Shown: positions 19,816 through 28,846, numbered from the stretch's first letter. The stretch: DNA of 64,000 nucleotides from Vibrio gangliei (GCF_026001925.1 NZ_AP021869.1:124001-188000); one strand, 5' to 3'. The notes: generated by a model from the letters alone, not told the origin. Numbers and translations are program-made.

Positions 19816-21183
19816 TTACAAATCCACTGGCAAGGTAATTTGTACCTCTAATCCACCACGCTGACTACGTGAGGCTTTGATGTGACCATTATGTTGCGTT
19901 ACCACACTGTGAGTGATCGCCAAGCCCAATCCTGCGCCTCCACTGTGTCGATCTCTCGCGGTCGATACACGATAAAAAGGCCGGAAAATGGCGTCTAATT
20001 CTTCTTCATCAACACCGGGCCCATCGTCTTCGATCTTAATGGTTAATCCGCCATTATTATGTTGAAAGTCGACCCAGACAAACCGTTCACAATATCGAAT
20101 GGCATTGCGAATCACGTTTTCTACCGCGCTGATGAGTAGGTTCGGGTTTCCGGTCATAAAAGCATTAGGAATTTGGTGACAAATCAAGGTTTTCTTCTGT
20201 TGCTCTGCTTCAAATTTGCCATCTTCAATGGTGTCACCCCACAGTTCTTGAATGGATAAATGTTGACGAATTTGATGGGCATCGATTTGACGGCGTGATA
20301 ATTCCAGCAATTCATTAATCATTAACTCAAGACGTTCAGCTTCTGTGTCAATACGTGCGAGTTCTGCGCTTTCACCTTGCTTGCGAATGGCTAACGCATT
20401 GGCCATACGCAGACGAGTTAATGGTGAGCGTAATTCGTGCGAGATATTGGATAGCAGACGTTGTTGCTCGGAAATCTTATTGTTAATCGCCATCACCATT
20501 TGGTTGAAACTGGCGCCAGCTTGTTTAAATTCACTCGGACCTTTTTCTAGTTCAGGGTCGAGTTCTATCACGCCACGTGCCACTTTTTGTGCGGCTTTTT
20601 CTAACCGCATTGCCGGCTTACTTAGTGCCCAAGCGAGCCATAATAACAATGGGGTACTGGTTAGCATGACCGCAAGCAGTAATTGAAACGGTTTATCAAG
20701 CAGTTGTAATAAAAATGGTGGTGGTTGATGCCAGCGTACCGTGAAGTACATATGCAGTTCACGATTAGCGATGACCACAGGAATGGGGCCGGCCAACATT
20801 AAACGACCATACAAACGTTGTTGTGGCAGGTCGGATTTATCGGATTGAGTAATAAAGTTATTGAGCGCGCGCACTTTCATGCCCATTGGTGGATTTAACC
20901 AATGTCCATTAGTGTCATTAAAGTAATAGTCTAGTTTGCCTCTATCCACATTATTACGTTCAATTTGCATCAAAGCCGTGCGTAATGATGGGCTATTTTG
21001 ATAGCGAGAGGTGATCTCTTGGCCTTTTTCTTTCATGTCTTGCAGTGGGCCACTCGGTACATCATGCAATTGTCTTGGATCGAATTGTGAAGCGGCAATC
21101 ACCGCAATCAGTACCAATAACATGGTGAGCCAAAAAATGGCAAAGATACGGCCGTATAAACTGGAGAACTTCGGCAAGTTCAT
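19816..21183 (-). CDS. cpxA: envelope stress sensor histidine kinase CpxA
   Basis: 455 residues. A membrane helix near 10-30, a periplasmic sensor of about 135 residues and a second helix near 165-185 are followed by a HAMP domain, then HisKA with the phospho-acceptor histidine near 248 (SNISHELRSPLTRLRMA). The HATPase has NVIRNAIRYC, DDGPGVDEEELDAIF and GAGLGLAI. CpxA senses misfolded envelope proteins and phosphorylates CpxR. The cpxR stop and cpxA start overlap by one base (TAATG), so the pair is translationally coupled. The divergent cpxP gene supports the assignment. Confidence 0.93.
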   Translation of the reverse strand: MNLPKFSSLYGRIFAIFWLTMLLVLIAVIAASQFDPRQLHDVPSGPLQDMKEKGQEITSRYQNSPSLRTALMQIERNNVDRGKLDYYFNDTNGHWLNPPMGMKVRALNNFITQSDKSDLPQQRLYGRLMLAGPIPVVIANRELHMYFTVRWHQPPPFLLQLLDKPFQLLLAVMLTSTPLLLWLAWALSKPAMRLEKAAQKVARGVIELDPELEKGPSEFKQAGASFNQMVMAINNKISEQQRLLSNISHELRSPLTRLRMANALAIRKQGESAELARIDTEAERLELMINELLELSRRQIDAHQIRQHLSIQELWGDTIEDGKFEAEQQKKTLICHQIPNAFMTGNPNLLISAVENVIRNAIRYCERFVWVDFQHNNGGLTIKIEDDGPGVDEEELDAIFRPFYRVSTARDRHSGGAGLGLAITHSVVTQHNGHIKASRSQRGGLEVQITLPVDL

Positions 21184-21866
21184 TATTGGTCCTCAATCAT
21201 TAAGTAGCCTTTACCGCGTAAAGTTTTGATTAAGGTTTGATCGCTGTGTTCTGATAGCTTTTTACGTAAATTAGATACATGCATATCGATGGCACGATCA
21301 AACGGGCTTAAACGCTTACCGAGGACTTCCAAACTGAGATCTTCTTTGCTGATTGACTGCCCCATATGATCTAAGAAATATTGCAACAAAGAGAACTCAG
21401 TGGTGGTGAGTTCGAGCAAATGGTCTTGATAATAGGCTTCTTGCTTACCAGGAAAAATTTTTAAACCATGTGGGGTTGGCGTTTCAGTTTCTTCCTGAGG
21501 TTTATGCGGTTGAGTACGACGTAAAATGGCACGAATTCGCGCCATTAATTCACGGTCGCTGAACGGTTTGGGCAGGTAATCGTCAGCGCCTAGCTCTAAG
21601 CCAATAACGCGATCAACTTCCTCGCCTTTGGCGGTCAACATTAAGACCGGAGTTTGCCATTGCAATCTCAGTTGTTTCAGCATTTCCATGCCGTTCATTT
21701 TGGGCATCATGATATCGAGCAAGATCAAATCGATATCTTCATTGATGGCGGCTAGACCTTGAATGCCATCATTGGCTTGCGAGACAGTAAAGCCTTCTAA
21801 AGTGAGAATATCCTCAAGTAATGCCGTCAATTCGGTGTCGTCATCGACCAAAAGAATGTGTGTCAT
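21183..21866 (-). CDS. cpxR: envelope stress response regulator CpxR
   Basis: 227 residues from the ATG at 21866 (MTHILLVDDDTELTALLEDI). The OmpR-type receiver domain has the phospho-acceptor aspartate near 51 (DLILLDIMMPKMNGMEML) and the conserved lysine in DDYLPKPFSDREL. The winged-helix domain covers about 130-227 and ends RTLRGKGYLMIEDQ. CpxR activates periplasmic folding factors and its own operon. A perfect CpxR box lies about 90 bases upstream of this start, in the gap shared with cpxP, which fits autoregulation. Confidence 0.95.
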   Translation of the reverse strand: MTHILLVDDDTELTALLEDILTLEGFTVSQANDGIQGLAAINEDIDLILLDIMMPKMNGMEMLKQLRLQWQTPVLMLTAKGEEVDRVIGLELGADDYLPKPFSDRELMARIRAILRRTQPHKPQEETETPTPHGLKIFPGKQEAYYQDHLLELTTTEFSLLQYFLDHMGQSISKEDLSLEVLGKRLSPFDRAIDMHVSNLRKKLSEHSDQTLIKTLRGKGYLMIEDQ

Positions 21867-21951
21867 AAGGCGCTTTCCAAACAATGAGAGATTATGTGCA
21901 ATGATAGCATTATGTCTGTTTTTGTTGGAAAAACGACTTCTTTGACATGGA

Positions 21952-21966
21952 TTTACATTGTTTTAC
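21952..21966 (-). promoter_or_regulatory. CpxR binding box
   Basis: On the minus strand the sequence is GTAAA-ACAAT-GTAAA, an exact match to the CpxR consensus GTAAA-N5-GTAAA. It sits between divergent cpxR and cpxP, about 110 bases before the cpxP start. A further TTTAC half-site lies at 21983-21987. Confidence 0.9.
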
Positions 21967-22074
21967 GCAACGAATACACCCTTTTACGTTGCATCTTCTA
22001 TTCTATCTAACATCACTGAAACGCAGCATAGAATCCAGTTTGCTGCATTAACTTCTAATAGAAGGTAGATCGTT

Positions 22075-22614
22075 ATGAAATCATTAATGAAGAAAACAAC
22101 ATTGGTTTTACTTGCTGCTCCGTTAGCGTTTGGTTCTGTGTCTGTTTTAGCAGCAGGCATGGGGGGGCATGATGCTAAAGGCCCAATGCATGGTAAGTGT
22201 GGTATGGGCATGGAACGTGGTATCTGGAAGCAGTTGGACTTAACGGATGCACAGAAAACACAGTTAAAGGAATTGCGTCAGCAAGATCGCGAAGCGATGA
22301 AATCTGGTTTTAAAGCGAATATGCAAGAAATGCGCGCTAACCATGAACAAATGCAAAAATTGGTGATGGCCGATAACTTCGACCAAGCAGCGGTACAAGA
22401 GTTAGCTCAGAAAATGGCGGATCAACGTGTGGAAGGTCAAGTGAAAATGGCCAAAGCGCGTCATGATATGTTCAGCGTATTAACGCCAGAGCAAAAACAA
22501 GAATTTTCTAAACTGCAAGGCGAGCAACATCAGCAATGCATGGAAAAGTGGCAAGAAATGAAAGACCACTTTGGCAAGAAAGGTCCACGTGGCGAAGGTA
22601 ACATGGGCGAATAA
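22075..22614 (+). CDS. cpxP: periplasmic CpxP/Spy family protein
   Basis: 179 residues with a signal peptide (1-27, ending VSVLAAG). Two family LTxxQ motifs occur: LTDAQ at 56-60 and LTPEQ at 136-140. The region between is predicted long helices rich in M, K, Q and E, as in the cradle-shaped CpxP/Spy dimers. CpxP restrains CpxA when stress is low and acts as a chaperone or adaptor for misfolded proteins. The His/Gly/Met-rich segment after the signal peptide (28-48) could bind metal. GAAGG lies eight bases before the ATG. Divergent placement from cpxRA and the CpxR box support cpxP over spy. Confidence 0.88.
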   Translation: MKSLMKKTTLVLLAAPLAFGSVSVLAAGMGGHDAKGPMHGKCGMGMERGIWKQLDLTDAQKTQLKELRQQDREAMKSGFKANMQEMRANHEQMQKLVMADNFDQAAVQELAQKMADQRVEGQVKMAKARHDMFSVLTPEQKQEFSKLQGEQHQQCMEKWQEMKDHFGKKGPRGEGNMGE

Positions 22615-22645
22615 TCGCTTTCATCATTAATGAAAATGATGACTT

Positions 22646-22664
22646 GAAAGGCAGCTTACGGGCT
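22646..22664 (+). terminator. left half of the cpxP terminator, disrupted by the IS4-type element
   Basis: AGGCAGC (about 22649-22655) is the 5' arm of a hairpin whose 3' arm (GCTGTCT, 24103-24109) and T-run (TTTTTT) now lie beyond the insertion sequence. With one copy of the 12-base target duplication removed, the joined sequence gives a 7-bp stem with one G-U pair, loop TTACGG, then six T. Confidence 0.7.
22653..22664. repeat. target-site duplication, left copy
   Basis: AGCTTACGGGCT is repeated exactly at 24094-24105, flanking the IS4-type element. Twelve bases falls in the 11-13 typical of IS4. One or two end bases could belong to the element. Confidence 0.9.
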
Positions 22665-22672
22665 AATGCCAG

Positions 22673-24001
22673 TCAATTAAGCTGACTGGCATTCTTTTTA
22701 TTAGGGTACTTCTTCGCTTTGGGCTTTATCGCTCTAGGGTACATTCTATCTTCCCGCTTAACAGGAAGAACATGGTGGTGAGCTTCTTCAAGCAAGTGAT
22801 TTATTCGTTTCGGTATCGTCCCAGCCGACTCGAGCCAGAAGCTGTGGATTAGGTGGATAATGGCATTCGCGCTTGTCGTGAAGCTCAGCTGATTCGGGTG
22901 TAGCCCCGGGATTTGTTTCGCCATACTTATCATCTGATAACGGATGATATTGTAGCTCAGTAGCAACCCCCATAGCTCTTGACGGACCATCTCAGGTTTT
23001 TTACTGCGTAAGGTAAATTGGTTCTTAAGTAGCGATGACTTCATTTCTCTATAACCAACCTCAATTTCCCATCGATGGCTGTATAGGTCAGCGATTTCTG
23101 CGCTAGGGTAGCGCAAAGCATCGGTCATCGACGTGAGGATATTGACCTCTTTTCCCTTAATCGTTTTGGTTATGAGCCTAACCGTCACTGACTCTGGTAA
23201 ATCCGAGAACTTCTTTCTGGCTTGAGGGCTAGACTGCAAGCGGACTATTCTATCATTCCTGCCAAGCTTACTGATTATCGTATACTGCGTACCTTTCTTC
23301 ATTGGCATTAACCAATGGCGCTCAACGCCTGTCGATGCCCAGCGATTGAGTAGACCTAGTGAGAAAAAGCCTCTATCAAACAGGGTTAAGCTATTATCTG
23401 GTGTCGTGTCGATGAGTTGTTCAGCCAATACCATTTCATTGGTTTTGTAGCTATCGAATGCACTTGCAATCAGCATATGACTTGTCACTTCCATCTGGCA
23501 CACCATACGAACTTGAGGGAAGGCGCCTTCGCTATTTTGGTTCGAGGGGGCTTGAAAGGTATTCCTATTTTCATCGCTGTCCGGTGTTCGCCATACCACG
23601 CCATCGACAGCAAGAAGCTTTAAGCCAGCCCAAGTAGGATGTTGAGCCACTTCATTCCACAGCTTCTGACTTTGAACAAAAACTTCTTTCACTGCCTGCT
23701 CACCAAGTCTCTGTCTCGCCTGAACGATGGCGCTAGGAGCGACAAGCGCTCGTTTTCCAGGCAGAGCCAATTGAGCTTTGGAAACGATACTCCACAGAGG
23801 TTCTTGTCGATAGAGAGACATAGCAATCACAGACCAAACCGCCATATCAAGAGGGATTCTGCGCTTTCGAACCGTTGCTACCCCCGACGTTTCAAGACAT
23901 TGATTAATGAAGTCTGGGCACAGGATGTCACTAAGTTGTCCTAGTTGCTCTGTATTTGAAGCATAGCTATTGGCGAGTGAGAGGGCTGTCGTTAATTGCA
24001 A
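22673..24001 (-). CDS. IS4-family transposase
   Basis: 442 residues, the same length as the IS4 transposase and very similar along its length (for example [34 protein letters not shown]). The DDE catalytic residues are visible: D in [13 protein letters not shown] near 133, D in [12 protein letters not shown] near 207, and E in the IS4 signature [15 protein letters not shown] (Y-2-R-3-E-6-K) near 310. The only plausible start is TTG at 24001, with no clear ribosome-binding site. A strong hairpin at 24007-24038 sits directly before it, so translation is likely poor, which would limit transposition. The stop overlaps the left inverted repeat. Confidence 0.93.
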   Translation of the reverse strand: MQLTTALSLANSYASNTEQLGQLSDILCPDFINQCLETSGVATVRKRRIPLDMAVWSVIAMSLYRQEPLWSIVSKAQLALPGKRALVAPSAIVQARQRLGEQAVKEVFVQSQKLWNEVAQHPTWAGLKLLAVDGVVWRTPDSDENRNTFQAPSNQNSEGAFPQVRMVCQMEVTSHMLIASAFDSYKTNEMVLAEQLIDTTPDNSLTLFDRGFFSLGLLNRWASTGVERHWLMPMKKGTQYTIISKLGRNDRIVRLQSSPQARKKFSDLPESVTVRLITKTIKGKEVNILTSMTDALRYPSAEIADLYSHRWEIEVGYREMKSSLLKNQFTLRSKKPEMVRQELWGLLLSYNIIRYQMISMAKQIPGLHPNQLSFTTSANAIIHLIHSFWLESAGTIPKRINHLLEEAHHHVLPVKREDRMYPRAIKPKAKKYPNKKNASQLN

Positions 24002-24006
24002 AAGAA

Positions 24007-24038
24007 AAGGCTCTAAGTGGGAATACTTAGAGCCTTTA
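24007..24038 (-). other. hairpin in the transposase leader
   Basis: A perfect 13-bp inverted repeat (AAAGGCTCTAAGT with ACTTAGAGCCTTT, loop of six) lies 5 bases upstream of the TTG start. Transcripts entering from outside would fold it and hide the start, a known way insertion sequences avoid activation by neighbouring promoters. The role is inferred from position. Confidence 0.7.
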
Positions 24039-24093
24039 TAAGCTATCTGCAGGATCGTTCAACCGATCATTTTTTGCTTAACTGATCGGCATT

Positions 24094-24105
24094 AGCTTAC
24101 GGGCT
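24094..24105. repeat. target-site duplication, right copy
   Basis: A second exact copy of AGCTTACGGGCT. The following GTCTTTTTT is the rest of the former cpxP terminator. Confidence 0.9.
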
Positions 24106-24164
24106 GTCTTTTTTATGTGTGATTGATATACCCAAATAACCTCAAGTATAAATCGCAGAAAAAG

Positions 24165-24577
24165 AAAAACCCCGAGGGCATCTTGCCCATCGGGGTTATA
24201 GTCTTACTCGCAGCAATCCGGCTACTAAAAGTGCTCCATGCATCAAATCCTTGATAGCAGTGCTGTTTCCTTCAGCGTATTCCTTTTCATCGCCTTCCTA
24301 GCGGTGTCCTTGGCCTTATCCTAGCCTGCTAATTCATCCTAATTAGCGCGCATCACTTGTTCCATGAGCGGTGTCCCTTACATCATCCTGATGTTCGTTC
24401 CTTGCCTCAATCCTGAGGTGTCCATTGTCTTTCCTTAGTCATTACCATCCTAGTAATGATTGCGTCCATTCAATGTCCGTTTGCTCCATGCTGATTACTC
24501 ATCCTAAGTAACCAAATCTTCTTCCTGAAGATGACCAATCCTTGGGTCTTTCCTGTTCCTGTCAGCATCCTTCCGAC
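24165..24577 (-). ncRNA. csrB: CsrB-family regulatory RNA that sequesters CsrA
   Basis: About 413 nt on the minus strand between the IS4-type element and the rhtB-like gene. It is a string of small stem-loops whose loops carry AGGA or GGA: I count about 27 GGA, some 18 of them AGGA (examples: ACATC-AGGA-TGATGT, CCTC-AGGA-TTGAGG, ATTACT-AGGA-TGGTAAT). The 3' part has AGTAGCCGGATTGCTGCGA, close to the end of Escherichia coli csrB. It ends in an intrinsic terminator (24168-24197 then TTTTTCTTTTT on the minus strand). A -10 (TAATAT, 24590-24585) precedes a start near 24577. CsrB binds many CsrA dimers and releases their mRNA targets. Vibrios have several such RNAs; which one this is cannot be told. 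Confidence 0.92.
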
Positions 24578-24584
24578 AGGGTTA

Positions 24585-24612
24585 ATATTACCCAGAAACC
24601 GATGTTGAACAA
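24585..24612 (-). promoter_or_regulatory. csrB promoter
   Basis: On the minus strand, TTGTTC and TAATAT are spaced by 16 bases. The predicted start eight bases on is a G at 24577, the first base of GTCGG, which mirrors the 5' end of known csrB RNAs. Confidence 0.65.
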
Positions 24613-24736
24613 TGGCGTTAGTTCAAATTTTTTTAAATAAATTGACAGTAACTTTACCTTTTTCTATATATATCAATAGTTTGTCCTGTTTTTGGGCTGA
24701 TTTATTTATGCATTTATATTGGTTTTCTTAACGATT

Positions 24737-24754
24737 TGTGCGAGATCTCGCACA
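24737..24754. promoter_or_regulatory. VarA/UvrY/GacA-type binding palindrome upstream of csrB
   Basis: TGTGCGAGATCTCGCACA is a perfect 18-base palindrome about 160-175 bases upstream of the predicted csrB start. It resembles the UvrY site TGTGAGAGATCTCTTACA, and the distance matches the far-upstream UvrY site of Escherichia coli csrB. It also lies just after the stop of the rhtB-like gene. Confidence 0.8.
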
Positions 24755-24779
24755 CGAGGCTGGTGGAAAATCTGCAAAG

Positions 24780-25430
24780 TTAGAATAGGTGCCAGATCGC
24801 TTGAGTCACAATAACGCCACCCAAAAGGGTAAAAATAATGCCACACAGTCCATCAATATAGATTGCGGCGGACTCTAATTTACGCTGTAGCCTCTGGGTT
24901 GATAGCATCCAAGCTAATAATGAAAACCAGCATAAAGCGAGAGACCATAAAATAAACACTGCCGCTGTTTTACCTGCGACCGACATGGTCACCGGAACCA
25001 GCGAAGACATGAGGCTGACAAAAAACACCAGCGCTTTTGGGTTAAGTAAGTTGGTCATCAAACCTTTGGAAAATGCTTTGGTTTGATCATGTAAGATTCG
25101 AGAGGCTTTACCAGCAACAACTTCTGGTGTGCGGTAATGATGATATACCGATTTTAGCGCTCCAATTCCAAGCCAGAGTAAGTAACTACCCCCTAACAGC
25201 TGTAACACGGCAAACAAAATGGGATGTTGCTGAACTAAATAGCTAATGCCAGTAATACTCAAAATAGAATGAATCAAAATACCGAGCGATAAACCCGCCG
25301 CAATAGTGAGCCCAGTTTTGCGTCCATGATGACTGGTATTTTGTACGATCAAGGCAAAGTCGGGCCCTGGACTCATTAAAGCGATGAAATGAACACTGGC
25401 GAGCGTAATAAGGATACTGATCTCATTCAT
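24780..25430 (-). CDS. LysE/RhtB family amino-acid exporter
   Basis: 216 residues with six hydrophobic segments and the family N-terminus (MSPGPDFALIVQNTSHHGRKTG, here residues 19-40). RhtB-type proteins export amino acids such as homoserine, threonine or lysine, or related metabolites, across the inner membrane. The start overlaps the stop of the rarD-like gene by four bases (ATGA), so the two exporters are translationally coupled. The substrate cannot be read from the sequence. The gene ends 26 bases from the palindrome that controls csrB. Confidence 0.87.
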   Translation of the reverse strand: MNEISILITLASVHFIALMSPGPDFALIVQNTSHHGRKTGLTIAAGLSLGILIHSILSITGISYLVQQHPILFAVLQLLGGSYLLWLGIGALKSVYHHYRTPEVVAGKASRILHDQTKAFSKGLMTNLLNPKALVFFVSLMSSLVPVTMSVAGKTAAVFILWSLALCWFSLLAWMLSTQRLQRKLESAAIYIDGLCGIIFTLLGGVIVTQAIWHLF

Positions 25431-26401
25431 TTGGTTTGGTTGACTTCCTGAGTTAAGGTTTCGTTGGTGATCGGCACGTCAAGTGGGTCTTGCTTCTGCT
25501 TGGCTAATCGTTTGTTGTGGGCGTTATTTTTGATGCCGTCCCAAGTAAAGACGATTAACGCTGCCCAAATACAAGCAAAGGTGACGATTTTATCGTTGCT
25601 GAATGCTTCGCCATACACAAACACCGCGAGAATAAACATCAAACTTGGACCGATATATTGGATGAAGCCCAGTGTGGCTAAGCGTAATCGAACCGCAGCA
25701 CCGGCAAAACACAGTAAAGGTAAGGTGGTGACGATGCCGGCGGAAATCAACAGCACATTCAATAGCCATGAATTATTACCTAAATGGCTGGTGGCGGTAT
25801 CGGCAAAGGCAAACAGGTATAAAAAGGCAATCGGTAGCAGCACTAAGGTTTCAATAAATAAGCCGGTAAAAGCATCCAAATTGACCTTTTTGCGCAGTAA
25901 TCCATACATGCCAAAAGTAAACGCCAGTAGCATAGCAATGATCGGTACCGAGCCAAATACCACCAACTGAACCACAACACCGATAGTCGCTAAGGCAACC
26001 GCAAGCCACTGCAATTTACGCAGCTTTTCATTGAGAAACAGCATGCCTAACACGACGTTAAAGAGTGGATTGATGTAATAACCTAAGCTGGCATCAAGCA
26101 TATGACCGATACTGATCGCCCAGATAAACACCAGCCAGTTTGCGCCAATGGTGACAGAGGTGACCAGTAAATACAGTAACTTAGTCTTATTTTTCAGGGT
26201 GGCTTTGACGGTTGGCCAACCTTTAGTGAGATACAAAAGCGCGGCTAAAAAGACAAATGACCAAATCACGCGGTGGCAAAGGATTTCAAAAGGAGGAACA
26301 TCACCGAGTGCTTTGAAATAAATTGGCGCAATGCCCCACATGACATAGGCAAGAACCGCGAGCAACACCCCTTGTTGGGTGCGTTTTAATTCATCATCCA
26401 T
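25427..26401 (-). CDS. rarD: RarD family EamA-type transporter
   Basis: 324 residues from the ATG at 26401 (MDDELKRTQQGVLLAVLAYVMWGIAPIYFK). Ten membrane segments make two EamA/DMT repeats, with the RarD hallmarks VMWGIAPIYFKAL near 20-32 and IGANWLVFIWAI near 100. RarD was named for chloramphenicol sensitivity in Pseudomonas, but its substrate is unknown. A longer frame to 26503 adds 34 residues that do not resemble the family. It is first in a coupled pair with the rhtB-like gene and divergent from recQ. Confidence 0.88.
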   Translation of the reverse strand: MDDELKRTQQGVLLAVLAYVMWGIAPIYFKALGDVPPFEILCHRVIWSFVFLAALLYLTKGWPTVKATLKNKTKLLYLLVTSVTIGANWLVFIWAISIGHMLDASLGYYINPLFNVVLGMLFLNEKLRKLQWLAVALATIGVVVQLVVFGSVPIIAMLLAFTFGMYGLLRKKVNLDAFTGLFIETLVLLPIAFLYLFAFADTATSHLGNNSWLLNVLLISAGIVTTLPLLCFAGAAVRLRLATLGFIQYIGPSLMFILAVFVYGEAFSNDKIVTFACIWAALIVFTWDGIKNNAHNKRLAKQKQDPLDVPITNETLTQEVNQTK

Positions 26402-26573
26402 AATTGTTTTTCTTATATTCTTGATTTTTAAAAGCAGAGTATAAAATTCAAAATGTAATTCACCTAATGAATTACAGGAATAGATAAATTGCCCGCTCTT
26501 CATGTTTCAATCATCATCAAAGGGCACTACAATGGGCGGCTATTTTTTGATTCACCATTTGCATTGAGATGTC

Positions 26574-28415
26574 ATGTCGACCACGTCAACCGAACCAGCT
26601 TTAACATCGTCCACTGCGACGCCAGCCCAAACACTGCGGGATGTGTTCGGTTACCAAGATTTCCGTGTCGGACAGCGTGAGGTCATAGACAGTGTATTGG
26701 ATGGTCGAGACAGTTTGGTGATCATGCCAACGGGTGGCGGAAAATCCTTGTGCTACCAAGTACCCGCATTACTGCATTCCGGTTTAACCATTGTGATATC
26801 CCCTTTGATTTCGTTAATGAAAGATCAAGTTGATCAGCTCAAAGCCAATGGTGTCGCAGCGGAATGCATTAATTCCAGTATGGAAAGAGAAGAGCTGATC
26901 CGTGTGTATAACCGCATGAATAATGGCCAGCTTAAAATGGTGTATATCTCACCAGAACGCATATTAAGCCGTGACTTTAGTGAACGTTTAGAGCATTTAG
27001 CCATCAGTATGATTGCGGTGGATGAAGCGCATTGTATTTCTCAATGGGGGCATGATTTCCGTCCTGAATACGCTCAACTCGGACAAATTAAGCAACGTTT
27101 CCCTCATGTTCCGGTTATGGCGTTAACCGCGACCGCCGATGATGCCACACGCAAAGACATCATTGCGCGCCTGCATCTTAATGAACCGTTTGAGTACCTA
27201 GGCAGTTTTGACCGTCCCAATATCCGTTACACCTTATTAGAAAAACATAAGCCGGTGTCGCAAGTGATCCGCTATTTAGCCACACAAAAAGGCCAATGCG
27301 GCATCATCTATTGTGGTAGCCGTAAAAAAGTGGAAATGGTGACCGAAAAGTTGTGTAACAACCATATTCGTGCGGCCGGTTATCACGCTGGGATGGATAA
27401 CGACGAACGCGCTTATGTGCAAGAAGCGTTTCAAAAAGACGACCTTCAAATTGTGGTGGCTACTGTTGCCTTTGGTATGGGCATCAACAAACCGAATGTA
27501 TGTTTTGTGCTGCACTTTGATATTCCACGTAACATTGAATCCTATTATCAAGAAACGGGCCGCGCCGGTCGTGATGGCTTGCCGGCTGAAGCGGTGATGC
27601 TGTATGACCCTGCTGACATGGGGTGGCTGCGCCGCATGTTAGATGAAAAAGAAGATGGGCCACAAAAACAAGTCGAAAGCCACAAACTTAATGCTATGAA
27701 TGCATTCGCCGAGGCGCAAACCTGCCGTCGCCAAGTCTTGTTAAACTACTTTGGTGAATACAGCCACAAGCCGTGTGGGAACTGCGATATTTGCCTTGAT
27801 CCGCCTAAGCATTTTGATGGAACGGAAGCGGCGCAAAAAGCCTTGTCGTGCGTGTATCGTGTTAATCAAAGTTTCGGCGTCGGTTATGTGGTCGAAGTGC
27901 TGCGCGGCATGCAAAACATTCGCGTGCGCGATAATGGTCACGATAAGATCAGCACTTATGGCATAGGTAAAGAACACAGCCATGATTATTGGGTCAGCAT
28001 TATGCGCCAGTTGATCCATAAAGGTTTGCTAACCCAAAACATTACCCGCAATTCTACCTTGCAGCTCACGGAAGAAGCGCGTCCGTTATTGCGTGGTGAA
28101 ATGAGCTTAGAGTTGGCCGTGCCGCGTTTAGATACCGCCGCGCGCGCTGCCAAAAACGATAAGCTTGTGACCAAAAACTACGATAAGAAGCTGTTTGCTA
28201 AGTTGCGTAAATTGCGCAAAGCCATTGCTGATGAAGATGGCTTGCCACCTTATGTGGTGTTCAGTGATGCCACTTTGGTGGATATGGCGGACATCTTGCC
28301 GACTTCTTACGGAGAAATGCTGGCGGTGAACGGTGTGGGCCAGCGCAAACTAGAAAAATACGCCGATGCCTTTTTAGACTTGATTCAAGATCACATTACC
28401 TTAGGTGAGATATAA
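26574..28415 (+). CDS. recQ: ATP-dependent DNA helicase RecQ
   Basis: 613 residues, the usual bacterial length. Helicase motif I ([15 protein letters not shown]) lies near 53, motif II DEAH with [14 protein letters not shown] near 150, and motif [14 protein letters not shown] near 330. An RQC zinc-binding domain follows with the cysteines of CRRQ and CGNCDICL near 384-408, then a winged helix and a C-terminal HRDC domain (about 535-610). RecQ unwinds DNA 3' to 5' in recombination and fork repair. It shares an operon with the DUF3630-like gene 2 bases downstream. Confidence 0.96.
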   Translation: MSTTSTEPALTSSTATPAQTLRDVFGYQDFRVGQREVIDSVLDGRDSLVIMPTGGGKSLCYQVPALLHSGLTIVISPLISLMKDQVDQLKANGVAAECINSSMEREELIRVYNRMNNGQLKMVYISPERILSRDFSERLEHLAISMIAVDEAHCISQWGHDFRPEYAQLGQIKQRFPHVPVMALTATADDATRKDIIARLHLNEPFEYLGSFDRPNIRYTLLEKHKPVSQVIRYLATQKGQCGIIYCGSRKKVEMVTEKLCNNHIRAAGYHAGMDNDERAYVQEAFQKDDLQIVVATVAFGMGINKPNVCFVLHFDIPRNIESYYQETGRAGRDGLPAEAVMLYDPADMGWLRRMLDEKEDGPQKQVESHKLNAMNAFAEAQTCRRQVLLNYFGEYSHKPCGNCDICLDPPKHFDGTEAAQKALSCVYRVNQSFGVGYVVEVLRGMQNIRVRDNGHDKISTYGIGKEHSHDYWVSIMRQLIHKGLLTQNITRNSTLQLTEEARPLLRGEMSLELAVPRLDTAARAAKNDKLVTKNYDKKLFAKLRKLRKAIADEDGLPPYVVFSDATLVDMADILPTSYGEMLAVNGVGQRKLEKYADAFLDLIQDHITLGEI

Positions 28416-28417
28416 CC

Positions 28418-28723
28418 ATGGCGACATTTAGTTTAAGAGAATTTGACGACGAAGCTGGCCGATTGATTTTAGATAATCCAAGCTTTGATTTTGATTCTTT
28501 TGCTGAGTTAGCTAGCGAATTAGTGGCGCTGCTGTCTGCCAGCGTGACCGAAAAGCAAGCCGATGCGGATTTGCATTCTTGGTTGATTGATTTTGAAGGC
28601 TGTCCGCTGTTTTTACGTGGTGAACATTATTCAGAAACCTTGTGGTTAGAAACACTGTCTCCGCAAGAAGGCATAGAAGAACTACAGTATTTGGCTAAGT
28701 TGTTTGCGATGGGGATGGGGTAG
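28418..28723 (+). CDS. small conserved protein, probably DUF3630 family
   Basis: 101 acidic residues starting 2 bases after the recQ stop, so very likely co-transcribed. No signal peptide or membrane helix. The sequence ends with SETLWLETLSPQEGIEELQYLAKLF, and tryptophans at WLIDFEGCPL and LWLE are prominent. I associate small genes of this type after recQ in vibrios with DUF3630, from memory, so the family name is tentative. No function is known; the tight link suggests DNA metabolism but proves nothing. Confidence 0.65.
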   Translation: MATFSLREFDDEAGRLILDNPSFDFDSFAELASELVALLSASVTEKQADADLHSWLIDFEGCPLFLRGEHYSETLWLETLSPQEGIEELQYLAKLFAMGMG

Positions 28724-28727
28724 TTAG

Positions 28728-28775
28728 GTTTCTAGTCCCTAGTCCCTAGTCCCTAGTTACGCTTCGCTCCTAGAA
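28728..28775. repeat. dispersed intergenic repeat, copy D (CCTAGTC tandem)
   Basis: Four heptamer-like copies of CTAGTCC/CTAGTTC (TTTCTAGTCCCTAGTCCCTAG) follow the stop of the DUF3630-like gene, then TTACGCTTCGCTCCTAG. The same string opens copy A (6842-6860) and closes copy B in reverse (19234-19258). Confidence 0.7.
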
Positions 28776-28818
28776 TTAGAATGAAAATCGACTCGAAACT
28801 TGTTTTAAAAATGAACAG

Positions 28819-28846
28819 TTGAAGTGGGTGGGCTTTTCGGTATAAT
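28819..28846 (+). promoter_or_regulatory. yhhQ promoter
   Basis: TTGAAG and TATAAT spaced 16 bases. The start would lie near 28853, leaving a leader of about 98 bases that contains the preQ1 aptamer. Confidence 0.7.

Larger units (their letters stand above)
22665..24093 (-). mobile_element. complete IS4-family (IS4 group) insertion sequence
   Basis: 1429 bases, near the 1426 of IS4. Its ends are imperfect inverted repeats: AATGCCAGTCAATTAAGC on the left and, reversed, AATGCCGATCAGTTAAGC on the right, the latter almost the IS4 end. A single intact transposase gene fills it. The left end carries a 10-bp perfect hairpin (22665-22674 with 22684-22693) that can act as a terminator. The right end has a 13-bp hairpin just ahead of the transposase. 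Intact gene, clean ends and an exact target duplication point to a recent insertion. Confidence 0.92.

Noticed and set aside
24200..24590. Regularly spaced short repeats resembling a CRISPR array
   Set aside because: The units are unequal hairpins with AGGA/GGA loops on the minus strand and no constant repeat or spacer length; they form a CsrB-type RNA.
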